NCBI RefSeq assembly: GCF_000243675.2
Contig: NZ_AHMM02000004.1
Span: 1-37,479 of the forward strand
Length of the DNA stretch: 37,479 nt
Source: Leptospira inadai serovar Lyme str. 10
GTDB lineage: Bacteria; Spirochaetota; Leptospiria; Leptospirales; Leptospiraceae
Direction of reading: 5' to 3'
Under the pieces are notes generated by a model that was not told where the DNA came from, searched no databases, and was given only the letters and a program-made list of their open reading frames with translations. A program made the translations under genes and the position numbers. Below are positions 27,566 through 37,051 of this stretch, piece after piece; position 1 is the stretch's first letter; each line of letters opens with the position of its first letter.

Positions 27566-28009
27566 TTATACGACGGGCGCCTGTTTTCCGGTGGTTATTG
27601 CGATCCGATTCCATGAATTTATCGTGTTTATTAACATGATCAGGGCCACGAATTCTTTTTCGTCGAAATAGGCTCTTGCATTTTCGTATACGCGGTCCGG
27701 CAATCCTTCTTGAGAAATTTTCGTTACGTATTCCGTAATCTCTAAAGCGGCTCTTTCCTTTTCGGTATAGTAAGGGGATTCCCTCCAAGCGTTGAGTAAA
27801 TAGATTCTTTTTTCCTCCTCGCCGGCCGATCGAGCGTCCTTGGTATGCATGTGAAGACAAAATGCGCAGCCGTTTATTTGCGAAGCCCGGATTTTAATCA
27901 GTTCACGTAGATTGGAATCGATTCCTCCCGATTTAGTGAATTCCTCCAAGGACAACATCGCTTGCAATGCAGCCGGATACGCTTTTGCGTAATCGAATCT
28001 AAGATTCAT
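27566..28009 (-). CDS. AhpD-like carboxymuconolactone decarboxylase family protein
   Basis: The protein has 147 residues, and GAAGGAG lies 7 nt before the ATG. The domain core is LRELIKIRASQINGCAFCLHMHTKDARSAG, with the redox pair C-x2-C and the following His, as in AhpD-type peroxidase helpers. The rest (RIYLLNAWRESPYYTEKERAALEITEYVT) is the usual all-helical bundle. The Cys pair and His support disulfide redox activity against peroxides rather than true lactone decarboxylation. It stands alone, converging on the chemotaxis gene and divergent from the next lipoprotein. Confidence 0.9.
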   Translation of the reverse strand: MNLRFDYAKAYPAALQAMLSLEEFTKSGGIDSNLRELIKIRASQINGCAFCLHMHTKDARSAGEEEKRIYLLNAWRESPYYTEKERAALEITEYVTKISQEGLPDRVYENARAYFDEKEFVALIMLINTINSWNRIAITTGKQAPVV

Positions 28010-28632
28010 AGTTATTCTCCTTCTTTATAAGAAAGACGTCGATACGAACATACTGTGACAGTCCTCGTATAAAAATTCGAATGCAGAACGGTTCTAGTTG
28101 GAACCGCAAGGGCCATCGCTTTGGCAATTTCCGGAATCTCTTTGCGGTTCCGGTTTTTACCTTTAGGAATGATTTTATTTCTTAGAGATTTCCTCCTTGA
28201 AGGAATCGGAATCTCTGGCCTTTTCTATCTTTCGTAAAAAAATCGTCGGAAATTCCCAGTAAAAAATCTCGCATCGATCAAGAGATCTATCGAAGTCCAA
28301 AGCCAAGATCGAGTGAAATTTCAAAGACACTGAAGATCGCAATAAACTTTATATAGGATCTATGTGAAAATCTGACTGGATCTATAAAATAAATTTTGTA
28401 CGAAAAAAAAATCGAGCGAGGCATCACGAGAATCCGGTTGGATCCGAAGTCAGATGCGCATTCCGAAATCATTCGGCGAAAATAAGAGGTTGGTAGTAGT
28501 ACGTAGATTCGTGGAATCTTTATAAGTAGTTTTACGTACATTAGGAATATTTTATTCTTTTTTGAATTCCATTCCTGCAAATGTTATAAAAAAATAATTG
28601 CCTTATTTCTATTTTGTTCTATAGGGATTCGT
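28010..28632. other. 620-bp divergent intergenic region
   Basis: It holds promoters for the AhpD-like gene (minus) and the lipoprotein gene (plus). One 10-bp perfect inverted repeat, GGAACCGCAA at 28100-28109 with its complement at 28142-28151, lies within it and is followed by GGTTTTTA. A 97-codon minus-strand frame at 28287-28580 has no recognisable protein character. Nothing else is supported. Confidence 0.4.
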
Positions 28633-29610
28633 ATGAAGCTAAACAGTCGTCTTCTTACTTTAATTATTCCTTTTCTTCTGCTACTATCTTCGTGCAAGAA
28701 AGGAGGGGGGAACTCCGATCAAAATATGATGCTGTTCCTACTTCTTTATAATTTATCGGTCGCAGATTTTAATCCGGTGTTAGGGTTTCCCGGTACAGTC
28801 AATACCGTAACTAGTACGGGATCGTTTACTGCCGCTAGCTCCAATTATGCGGTCAGCGTGGATTCGGTCAACGCGACCGGAGTGACTGTTTTGGACGTCA
28901 ACACTTTGCAATTCATAATGCCGAACTTGTCTAAGTATTCGGAAAATACGACGGTGAATATTACCGTCCGGAGCCAAGGAGCCGTAGTGCTTTCAAAAAC
29001 GATTCGCTATCGGCCGACGCCTGCGATTTCTTTGAATGTTCCGAATGCATTTAATCGACCGATAAGCGCACAGGACCCGAGCAGCTTCTTTGCGGTTACG
29101 ATCGGTAGTGCCGTTCCGCATATTTTCAACGTATTCGGTTATCCCTCGACCGATTTAGATCTATATTATTATTCTTCTCCTACTTCTCCAGCGACGACTA
29201 TTGCATCTAGCCAAATGACGGACTCGGAATTCGCGAGAGTGAATATGGCCGCAGGTACGTATATTTTGCAGGTCAAATTCGTCTCAGGATTCAATACATT
29301 TTATAAAACTAATATTGCGAACGGAACGATTACCGCAGCGACTAATTCGAACGAGATCGACGATTATCGTAGGTGTTATGATTTTATGGCGACCGGAACT
29401 AGTCAGGGAACGGGATGCGCCGACGTAAACGCGGCTCATCTTGCTGATAGAACGGGAAGATGTACGTTCCCGACAAGTCAGGGAATTTCTACTCGTAGTT
29501 ATTATAGTTTCGGTTTGTACGGATTTGACCCGTCATACGCGCAGACTACCTGTACACAGCCTGGTTATAGTTCTCCGAATCCGGATAAAGCGATTTTTGA
29601 ATCCATGTGA
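28633..29610 (+). CDS. putative surface lipoprotein
   Basis: The protein has 325 residues. TAGGGA precedes the ATG. The signal is strong (LLTLIIPFLLLLSSC) with lipidated Cys near residue 21, followed by KKGGG. An Ig-like strand region follows (GFPGTVNTVTSTGSFTAASSNYAVSVDSVNATGVTVLDVNTLQFIMPNLS). A second beta domain has the look of the pre-peptidase C-terminal type (FNVFGYPSTDLDLYYYSS, MAAGTYILQVKF). Four Cys near the C-terminus (YRRCYDF, GTGCAD, GRCTF, QTTCTQ) could form two disulfides. No named family is assigned. It ends just before the mobile-element-rich segment. Confidence 0.75.
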   Translation: MKLNSRLLTLIIPFLLLLSSCKKGGGNSDQNMMLFLLLYNLSVADFNPVLGFPGTVNTVTSTGSFTAASSNYAVSVDSVNATGVTVLDVNTLQFIMPNLSKYSENTTVNITVRSQGAVVLSKTIRYRPTPAISLNVPNAFNRPISAQDPSSFFAVTIGSAVPHIFNVFGYPSTDLDLYYYSSPTSPATTIASSQMTDSEFARVNMAAGTYILQVKFVSGFNTFYKTNIANGTITAATNSNEIDDYRRCYDFMATGTSQGTGCADVNAAHLADRTGRCTFPTSQGISTRSYYSFGLYGFDPSYAQTTCTQPGYSSPNPDKAIFESM

Positions 29611-29623
29611 TTGTCGATTCTTG

Positions 29624-29815
29624 ATGGAGAATTTCCGAATATTATTGTGTTCTACTTATCTGACACTTGGCTTCGGAACGGAATGCATGAAAGATATTCC
29701 GGGCGGGAATTTTCGAGCGGTTGTGCTTTTCGGTAGCTTTCTCTTTGTTTGTGTCCTGGCAGTAGGTATATTTTATCTTCTAAAGATTCAAAGTGATGCC
29801 CACGGCCTTTTTTAA
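29624..29815 (+). CDS. small membrane-protein fragment abutting IS3 relic
   Basis: A 63-codon frame with ATG 29624 contains one convincing membrane helix (VVLFGSFLFVCVLAVGIFYLL) after a polar segment. Its last codons overlap the IS3-type relic on the other strand, so the original gene was probably cut there. It may also be chance. Low confidence. Confidence 0.3.
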   Translation: MENFRILLCSTYLTLGFGTECMKDIPGGNFRAVVLFGSFLFVCVLAVGIFYLLKIQSDAHGLF

Positions 29816-29998
29816 AATGTCTCCTTGCCCCTTCAGAAGAGAAACTTCTTTCTCTAAAGCTTGAATCCTCCTGCCTGCTGCAATTTTGAGATCTTCATTG
29901 TCGGGAAATTCAAGAGCAAATTTCTTCTTCCAGTGACTTATAATGCCAGAAACAAGGCCAAGTTCTGAACATAATACCTTTGACTCCTTCCTTTTCAA
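29780..29998 (-). pseudogene. IS3-family transposase OrfA relic
   Basis: The frame reads SELGLVSGIISHWKKKF, then an EVSLLKGQGDILKKA leucine-zipper-like end typical of IS3-family OrfA. In-frame sequence upstream (GYDKQFPKN, to about 30040) looks like the worn N-terminus, with part of the helix-turn-helix missing. After ILKKA the match to OrfA is lost, and no OrfB (DDE integrase) follows. It is a fragment, unable to transpose. It marks the left edge of the A+T-rich CRISPR-cas segment. Confidence 0.7.
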
Positions 29999-30136
29999 AT
30001 TCTTGGGAAACTGTTTATCGTAACCCCGCTTACTTTAAAGTTGCCTATCTCGATGTCCGTTTATCTGAGGATGGGTCATTTTGAAAATTCGCTTGATAGA
30101 AGCATAGTTTCTTATAAAAAAGTCAAATGGAGTCAC

Positions 30137-30183
30137 AGCACAGAAAGCGCATAACGCTAATTTCCCTTGTGCTACTATTTTTT
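30137..30183 (+). ncRNA. structured element upstream of cas9 (terminator or small-RNA 3' end candidate)
   Basis: AGCACA at 30137-30142 pairs with TGTGCT at 30168-30173. Inside it AGCG at 30146-30149 pairs with CGCT at 30155-30158. TTTTTT follows at 30178-30183. The shape is that of an intrinsic terminator of a short transcript ending 81 nt before cas9. A tracrRNA 3' end is possible, but without a repeat sequence no anti-repeat can be tested. Confidence 0.3.
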
Positions 30184-30264
30184 ATTTATAAAACCTACGA
30201 ACCAGCATATTAAACCATCACGAAAATTAAAGATTTAAATCGCTATCAATAAAGAAGGTGTTAT

Positions 30265-31521
30265 ATGATATTAAAATCTCCGATTGCAATAGATTTGGGA
30301 GCAAAGAATACGGGAATAGTATACACAACATACCAACCAAATGCTCTTCCTACAGAAATTCATGGCGCGACTATAATTTCGGATAATTTAAAGTTATCTC
30401 AAGTGGACAGGAGAGCAAAACGTCATCAGAGAAGAAATTACACACGGATGAAATTGGCTCGCAGATTAGTATATTTGATCATAAGATATCATTATAGAAT
30501 TCCTGAACAAGATTTGACCCCTGAAGTAAAAACATCATTACAGTCGCTCCTGACAAGAAGGGGCTACACTTTTCAATCCATCGAAACAGAAGGAAATGAA
30601 CTCGGACAAGCTCCTTGGGGAGAAATAGAGGATTATTTTCCGAATGTTCAAGATTATGAAAAATCTCTGCCGATTCAAACCGTATTATATCATTTTTTCT
30701 CCTCAGAAAATCTGGAGCTTAATAAGCTTGTCCCTTCTAAAGAACCTGAGACGAAAGAGGATAAAAATATACTGAAGTATATTAGAGAACAGAAGGAAGC
30801 ATTCGAATCTGAGCAAAACAATGGCGCAAGACACAGACTAAAGTATTTCGAGGAGATAAAAGAAGATTTTCCGCGAAAAATAAAATTAATGGAGTGTTTA
30901 CAAAAGAACAAAATAGAAGAAAAGAAATTTCTAAATCTAATTCAAAATATATCTAATCTACAAATAAAACCACTTCGAGCATATTTTAATGATAAAGATA
31001 TGAAGGAAAAAGAAATATGGGAACCTAGAAGATTACACACCTATATTGCAAGATGGATTCGATCTTGGCACATAGATCCGAAAAATAGTTCAAAGCGTCT
31101 TATTAGACAAAAATTACTCTCGCAACTTGAAAATGGAAAGTTAAAAATAATTCGAGATACATCAATCTACTCCCCCTCTAAAGATATTATAAGCTTCCTA
31201 GAGGAAATAGACCCTAAGGATACAATTCCACCGTACGAAGATCAAAACAACAGACACCCTCCACGTTGCCAAAATTTATGGTTAGACGGCAAAATCTTAG
31301 ACAGATACTTTCCAGGCTGGGAGCAATCCCTATGGAAGTTGATAAGAAATGAAAAGAACAATCCTTTTGAACAGTTGATCACAAAAGACTTTCGAACCGA
31401 CGACACAATTAGCGAGGGCAAATCTCTTTCTGAACAGATACAAATTTATGAACGTTCACATTCCAATATAAAATTAGATGTTCGCGCCGTTATACTCCAA
31501 CGATTTCTAGATCGGTCGTAA
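30265..31521 (+). pseudogene. cas9: Cas9 subtype II-B, N-terminal fragment (cut by IS66)
   Basis: The first 418 codons carry RuvC-I (SPIAIDLGAKNTG, catalytic Asp10) and the Arg-rich bridge helix (RRAKRHQRRNYTRMKLARRLV). Part of the recognition lobe follows. Segments such as ARHRLKYFEEI, NLQIKPLRAYFNDKD and IPPYEDQNNRHPPRCQ line up with the Francisella novicida Cas9 sequence as I recall it (GGRHRSQYFQEI, NLELKPLRKYFNDK, IPPYLDNNNRKPPKCQ), which defines subtype II-B. AGAAGG precedes the ATG. The frame ends in the first bases of the IS66 element (stop TAA at 31519). The region is visibly A+T-richer than the chromosome-type genes to its left. Cas9 is the crRNA/tracrRNA-guided DNA nuclease of type II systems; this half alone has no HNH domain. 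Confidence 0.93.
31510..31517 (+). repeat. target-site duplication of IS66 insertion, left copy
   Basis: GATCGGTC occurs directly before the element and again directly after it (33818-33825). Eight bases is the standard duplication length of the IS66 family. No base differs, so the insertion is fairly recent. Confidence 0.95.
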
Positions 31522-31529
31522 GCGCTCAA

Positions 31530-33101
31530 TTAAACCCATCCCATCGATTTTGAAAAAAGACTTTCAAAATCTTGTGTTAAATGGGAGGCAGGCACCCCTT
31601 CGAAAAGAGTACGAAGGACGGCATAGGGATCTTTTTTGTTAGCGATAGCGGTTTGAACGATAGAAAAAAAGAAAGTGCTGGCCTCAGCTCCGTCAGGGCT
31701 GCCTGAGAATAGCCAATTCTTTCGTCCGATTACGAAGGGTCGAATTCCATTTTCGACAAGATTGTTATCGATATAAAATTCTCCATGAGAAAGATAAATC
31801 GTCAATCGCTCCCATTCGTTTAAGGTATAACGAATTGCCTCGCCGATCGGACTCTTTGGAAGGACTTGAGAATAGGCGCTGTCTAAGAATGTTTTTAAAT
31901 CATCCAAAATAGGTTTTGATTTTTCTTCCCTGATTTTTTGAATCTTTGAAAATAAACATAGAGAGTGAAGTTTTTGTTTTCGAATTTCTTTTTCGACCGC
32001 GTAGACTTCCCTGAGTCTTAAGATGACATAGCCTGCAATACGATCTTCTTCCGACTGCCAGACCGAGTAAAATTTCCTTCTCGCGTGCGCGAAGCATCCT
32101 CCATGAAGCACTCCTTTCCAATTTCTAAAATTGGAATCATAGCTACTAAAAGCGTCGGTCTGAATACAACCCTGGTATCGATTCAAGAATTTCGGGATGA
32201 ACTCCGCAGACCTTGTTTCTCTATAAAGATAAAGTAATACCGGTTTATCCGGATGACCTCCTCGAAACAGCCACATATACGACTTAGTCGTATTGGATCT
32301 GTTCGGTTCTTTCATTACTTGAAGCGTAGTTTCGTCTATCCCGATCAAAGATCCTTCGAGTAACTGTTGTTTTAAAATAGAAACGAATGGCTTGCACTTC
32401 TCATACACTTGTTTTGTCCAATTGCACATCGTTGAACGGGGCAATTCCAGACCCATTCTACGAAATATCTTCTCCATTCTGTAAAATGGAAGATGATCTA
32501 CGAATTTACTCGTTAAGAGATACGCTACAAGCCCCGGCGTTGCAATACTTTGCGGTAGTAACTGCGGAGGAAGAGGGGCCGTCTTTATTACGCTTCCCGC
32601 TTCGTTTCTTTCGTCTCCATTACAATGTTTGCATGCGTATTTGTATCGGATGTGTTTTACAACAAATACCTTCTGAGGAATGATATCCAGCTTCTCGGAT
32701 GTCTCTTCTCCGATCCGGCTAAGTTCTTGCCCGCAGTTACAGATCTTCTCCGATTCAGGGATATCATGAATGATTTCCTCTCTCGGTATATGATCCGGGA
32801 TCGGCTTTCTACCAGGTTTTTTGCGAGTATGAGAATGGATTTCGACTTTCTCGTCCGCATGTCCATTGTATAACCCGGGAGAATCGTTTTGTGATTCTTC
32901 TATTTCGTTGAACAATTTTCCCTGTAGGATTTCGCTCGGGTCTATCTTCTCCGATTTGCTTCCATACAATTCTTTGCGATAGCCGAGAACGAGATTCTCC
33001 AAAGAACTAATCTTAGAACGAAGAGACGCATTATCTTTCTGTATATTATGCAATAATACTTTAAGCTCTTCGTTTTCCGCTAAAAGTTCCTCTCTAGACA
33101 C
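31530..33101 (-). CDS. tnpC: IS66-family transposase TnpC (DDE)
   Basis: The protein has 523 residues with a GTG start at 33101. A leucine-zipper-like N-terminus (ENEELKVLLHNIQKDNASLRSKI) is followed by a zinc-binding segment (CNCGQEL...YACKHCNGDE) and the DDE catalytic core: LIGIDETTLQV (Asp), CIQTDAFSSYD (Asp) and YIDNNLVENGIRPFVIGRKNWLF (Glu). The C-terminus carries the IS66 helper domain (SIVQTAIANKKDPYAVLRTLF). Length is that of a full IS66 OrfC. It catalyses excision and insertion of the element and needs TnpA and TnpB. Confidence 0.95.
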   Translation of the reverse strand: MSREELLAENEELKVLLHNIQKDNASLRSKISSLENLVLGYRKELYGSKSEKIDPSEILQGKLFNEIEESQNDSPGLYNGHADEKVEIHSHTRKKPGRKPIPDHIPREEIIHDIPESEKICNCGQELSRIGEETSEKLDIIPQKVFVVKHIRYKYACKHCNGDERNEAGSVIKTAPLPPQLLPQSIATPGLVAYLLTSKFVDHLPFYRMEKIFRRMGLELPRSTMCNWTKQVYEKCKPFVSILKQQLLEGSLIGIDETTLQVMKEPNRSNTTKSYMWLFRGGHPDKPVLLYLYRETRSAEFIPKFLNRYQGCIQTDAFSSYDSNFRNWKGVLHGGCFAHARRKFYSVWQSEEDRIAGYVILRLREVYAVEKEIRKQKLHSLCLFSKIQKIREEKSKPILDDLKTFLDSAYSQVLPKSPIGEAIRYTLNEWERLTIYLSHGEFYIDNNLVENGIRPFVIGRKNWLFSGSPDGAEASTFFFSIVQTAIANKKDPYAVLRTLFEGVPASHLTQDFESLFSKSMGWV

Positions 33102-33142
33102 TCTGCTTTTATATTTCTTGTCCTGCTTTCTTCAAGAACTTT

Positions 33143-33493
33143 TTATCGAAGGCCGGATACATCCATTAATCGATGCTCTTTTCTAAAATCTATACCCTTC
33201 AGTAGCCAGGATACTTCACGCCAACTTAAGTCCAACGCCGATTCCTCCGATTCAGGCCACGGAAACTTTCCCTTTTCGAGCCGCTTCTGCCATATGCAAA
33301 AGCCGTTTCCGTCCCAATACAGACATTTCAATCGATCTCGGCTCTTGCCACAGAACAAAAACAGATATTCCGAATACACATCCTTCGACATTTCTTTTTT
33401 CACTATAGTACTCAAACCGTTCCACGATTTCCTCATATCTGTCCTTCCCGGTCGGACATATACTCGCAGACTCTTCGGATCTCGAAATATCAT
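33143..33493 (-). CDS. tnpB: IS66 accessory protein TnpB
   Basis: The protein has 116 residues and follows tnpA by 2 nt. It has the IS66 OrfB signature: VYVRPGRTDMRKSWNGLS, EYLFLFCGKSRDRLKCLYWDGNGFCIWQKRLEKGKF and WLLKGIDF. It is required for IS66 transposition with an unknown mechanistic role. It is unrelated to the Cas12-like TnpB of IS200/IS605 elements despite the shared name. Confidence 0.95.
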   Translation of the reverse strand: MIFRDPKSLRVYVRPGRTDMRKSWNGLSTIVKKEMSKDVYSEYLFLFCGKSRDRLKCLYWDGNGFCIWQKRLEKGKFPWPESEESALDLSWREVSWLLKGIDFRKEHRLMDVSGLR

Positions 33494-33495
33494 TC

Positions 33496-33759
33496 CTATT
33501 TCCCTTGTATCGTTATGTTTATTTCTCCACTCCGGCTTATTTTTATTTCCACACCTTTACTCGCCTCTAAACTTCCTAAGTTTATTGGCACGAGCCTTTT
33601 CTCAGAGCCTGCCGTTTTCACTTTCTCTTTGCTATGACGAAGCCAATAACCTAACGTGCTTACGCTGATTCCCGACTCTTCGCAGTAAGCCTTCTGGCTC
33701 AAGCCGCTTTCTTGATATTCTGCTATATATTCTTCCCGACTCTTTCTTGCTTTGCTCAT
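33496..33759 (-). CDS. tnpA: IS66 accessory protein TnpA
   Basis: The protein has 87 residues, with a helix-turn-helix of the IS66/transposase-8 kind (EYQESGLSQKAYCEESGISVSTLGYWLR) that probably binds the element ends. It is first of the three genes, just inside the right terminal repeat, and is coupled to tnpB by a 2-nt gap. Confidence 0.9.
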   Translation of the reverse strand: MSKARKSREEYIAEYQESGLSQKAYCEESGISVSTLGYWLRHSKEKVKTAGSEKRLVPINLGSLEASKGVEIKISRSGEINITIQGK

Positions 33760-33805
33760 CTCATAAGTTTAACACGATTCGATCGATAGCTTACCCTGGG
33801 GTTAA

Positions 33806-36800
33806 TTGAGCGCTTACGATCGGTCGGCCAATTTGGATCCTTGGTCCTTACGACTGCAAGGAAAGGCCAAGAAAGAAATCAAAACCACCGAATCACTATC
33901 TAAAACCGATCTACAAAAAGCTTCGGATGCATACGAGAAAATTAAAGAGATCCTGAGTGAATCAGATACAGACCAATTTATAAAACTGGCAAACCGTTAT
34001 TATCTTGAAGTAGCTGATATTAAAAAAGGAATGTGGCTCCCAACGGCCCCTGAAAGAAAGCATAAAGAAATTCCGAAATCAATCGCGCATGAAGAAAATC
34101 AAGATATATCTCTTTTTCACAAATGCAACACCAAGACAGGTTCTAAAAAAAAGAATCTCTCAAGTCTCGTTGGAAATGTTTTAAACGTCAAATTTTCTCA
34201 AGACGCATTTCAAAATTTCTTAATACTTTGGACTGAAAAGTTTGATGGTCGCTCCTCTCTGAATTCATTGGCAAAATCAATTGAAGAAATTCGATCGATT
34301 CAGAATGAGTTTGTAGTAGAATATTCAATATTACTCAAAAAAATCAAAAAAGGAGAAATCGATAAAAAGAACGATGTATATAAAGTATATCAAAACACTA
34401 TAAAATCATCTGAAAGACTTGAACAAGTCCTAAAAGAAAGGTTAGGGTTTCAAAACGTATCAAAGAGTTACTTTAATAATCCTTATAGTATTGCTCAACT
34501 CTATAATTTAATCTCCGTGGATAGGTCAGGATTCTCGAAAGTCTGTAGATCTTGTCAGGAAGAAAATCATTGGAGATCCACTTTAATTGATACAGACCGA
34601 GGCCCTCAAGCTCAAGCATCCAAACAAGTATCGGATACAGGTCGCCCCTTTGATGGACAATTAGCGATGCTTCTAGACAGGATCGCTTTTGAAATCGTTA
34701 AACTAAAAAGGATAGAAATTGAAAGGCTTCTGTCTAATAAAAATTCTTCAAAAATCGAGGTAGTCGAAATTCCGCTTTTGATTGAAGAGAATTCATTTAA
34801 TTTTCGTTACGAACTCGCGGAGCTAAAGAAGCTTTCAAAGAAGAAAAAAGACCAACTAAAGAAATCTGTCGAAGAGTTTGACACAAAACTAAACTCAAAG
34901 CAGGAAAGAATCAAAGCAGCTTCTCGGGAACTTTGCCCATATACTGGTAAGAAAATTTCAAAAGGCGAAATAGATCATATCTTGCCTCGTTCCTGGACTC
35001 AAAAACAATTCGGAACAGCTTTAAATGCAGAGGCAAATTTGATTTATGCTTCCCGAGAAGGAAACCAGTCCAAAGGCAATCGGGAATATGGCCTCAACGA
35101 TTTGGACGAAAAATATTTAAACATAATATTTGGAACCAAAGAAGTTGATTCAATCCAAAGAAATATATCAGATACGATTGATCGCCTGGATATAGAAAGA
35201 GGCACCACTAGAATTGTATTTGATAGATTGGCTCCAAATGAGCGGGACTGCCTACGCCATGCTCTTTTTATAAAATCTCTACGACCCAAAGTTTTCGAGC
35301 TTTTGTCCGGCCAATTAAAAGCTCGAGTAAATGGGACCCAATTGTATTTAGCTAAAAGGATCCGTAGTTTGCTCCTCAAAAATCAGGATTTTATTACCAA
35401 ATCCTTGATAATCAAGGTTCCTTCTTTCTCTTTTTATGAACCTAGAACGGTTGACCTTCCATATATGCGAAAAGAACTTGCTGAAAAATTTCCGAATCTT
35501 GGTAAGCAGAACCCTCAACCAACAGGAAGTCATATTATAGATGCAGCTATGGTGATGGCTTACGCAGTCGAAACAGATTCTGGGAATTTATCATTTGGTT
35601 CAAAAGATAAATCCGAAGGATTTGATTCCGAATCCTTATCTAGATTTTTACCGAGTAATATTCAATTTTTGTCTATCAAATCGAAAGACAAAACCGATTC
35701 AAAATATCCATACAAGAAACCACTTTTTAAAGACGGAGTCTTTGGGGAAAGATTTCTCCCTATACTTATTGCTGAGAAAGGCCTACGGGTTGGTTATACG
35801 CTAGAAAATTCTCTCGAAGTCAATTCTGAAAATCCAGAGGAATTTTTTAACGTGCTAAAGCCGTATCTGCTATTTAAAAGAAAGCCGATCGAGAGTAACT
35901 ATCAAACACTTGTTGCTTTTGCCCAAAAAGATAAAAGAGGTTATATAGTATTACCAGTAAACAAACCAAAGGCATTAGAATCAATTTCGCAAAGAAAAAG
36001 TGATCCGCATACTTCCATACTAAAGAACATTTTATATACAGTTTCTCGAGAATCCATCCCTAGTCTAATTTTTGATAAGAATACTTTAATTCCAGAAATT
36101 AAATCCAACAAAGTAAATTGGGGAGATAAGTTAGAAAAGAAATTCAGAATCAAAATAGAAATTAAACTATACGGTAAGAAAATAGCTGATGGTTTCATCC
36201 GATATCCAGGGAAGACGGAATGGGAAAAGTTACTCTTAACAGAACCGCTGAAAGGATTAGTCAAAAACAAAACTCTTACACCAAAGTGGTTTGACAGTTT
36301 GGAAAACTTAGCCGGATTAGATGATCATTTTAAAGATACAAGTAATCCTGAAGCAAAACACAAACGAAAAAGCAATCACTACGCTCTCCCCGTCCCCAAA
36401 GGACCTTCAGGCGGCTTCCGAATCCGAAGAAATTCCTTTGATGGATACAAAGTTTATCAACTATATTCCGTAGATGGAAATTCTTTTCACGCTTTCAAGA
36501 TTGAAAATGGATGGACTGGGAAAACCTTGCTTTTGGATATATATCAGAATAGCGGCAACTTACATTCTCTTGATTACGATTACGAAAATACCGATATTTC
36601 CCAAACTGCTCTCTTTTCCAAATTTTATAAAATAGAATTCTCAAAAGAGGAAACACAAAAGATAAACTCGAAAGGAATAAAGTCACTTTATGTGGCCCCA
36701 GGCAGCTCCTCAAGACAGTATATTAGAGTGATATTTGATAAACAAACATTCAGCAAATTTATTAAATTCCAATCAAAATTTTGGGAATTTGACTTAATCA

Positions 36801-36991
36801 CTCCTCTACCCAAAGACAAAGCCAAAGATCTAATAGAAAGCATATTAAAAATTTTCCCAGAAGACTTACGGCCTAAAAAGCCACGAAATGATATTCACAT
36901 ACAGAACATTAGTCATGATTCTGTGCAGGTTGAATACATTGCGGATGGAAAAACCCAAGGATTCGGACAATATTTTATCAACCAAAACTAA
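33806..36991 (+). pseudogene. cas9: Cas9 subtype II-B, C-terminal fragment (cut by IS66)
   Basis: The open frame begins with a TTG inside the IS66 right repeat; genuine cas9 codons resume at GAT 33818. Joining 30265-31517 to 33826-36991 gives one frame of 1472 residues. In that numbering the fragment has a zinc-ribbon-like CRSCQEENH and RuvC-II (EIPLLIEENSF, Glu738). The HNH domain has EIDHILPRSW (His802) and AEANLIYASREGNQSKGNR, and RuvC-III has GSHIIDA (His987, Asp990). A PAM-interacting C-terminal region of about 400 residues follows (YALPVPKGPSGGFRIRR). These match F. novicida Cas9 at the same places; that protein is longer, 1629 residues. No internal frameshift or stop is found. cas1 follows after 60 nt. 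Confidence 0.93.
33818..33825 (+). repeat. target-site duplication of IS66 insertion, right copy
   Basis: GATCGGTC, identical to 31510-31517. Codons GAT-CGG-TC(G) are in frame on both sides, so clean excision restores cas9. Confidence 0.95.
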
Positions 36992-37051
36992 AGACTGCCA
37001 GCGTAGGACCGATAATTGTAATGGTGTCTAACGCTATACTTGGTTACTTCT

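Larger units (their letters stand above)
31518..33817 (-). mobile_element. complete IS66-family insertion sequence, 2300 bp
   Basis: The terminal inverted repeats begin GTAAGCGCTCAATTAA, at 31518 on the plus strand and ending at 33817 on the minus strand; about 21 bases match with one mismatch. The GTAAGCG end is typical of IS66. The element holds tnpA, tnpB and tnpC in order on the minus strand, all with uninterrupted frames. It inserted into cas9 and produced the 8-bp duplication GATCGGTC. All parts look intact, so it may still be mobile. Confidence 0.95.

Noticed and set aside
28287..28580. Minus-strand 97-codon frame in the large intergenic gap
   Set aside because: No ribosome site, no recognisable domain, and an implausible residue pattern.
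33143..33493. OMEGA-type RNA-guided TnpB nuclease
   Set aside because: The protein is the 116-residue IS66 accessory TnpB, with no RuvC motifs; only the name is shared.
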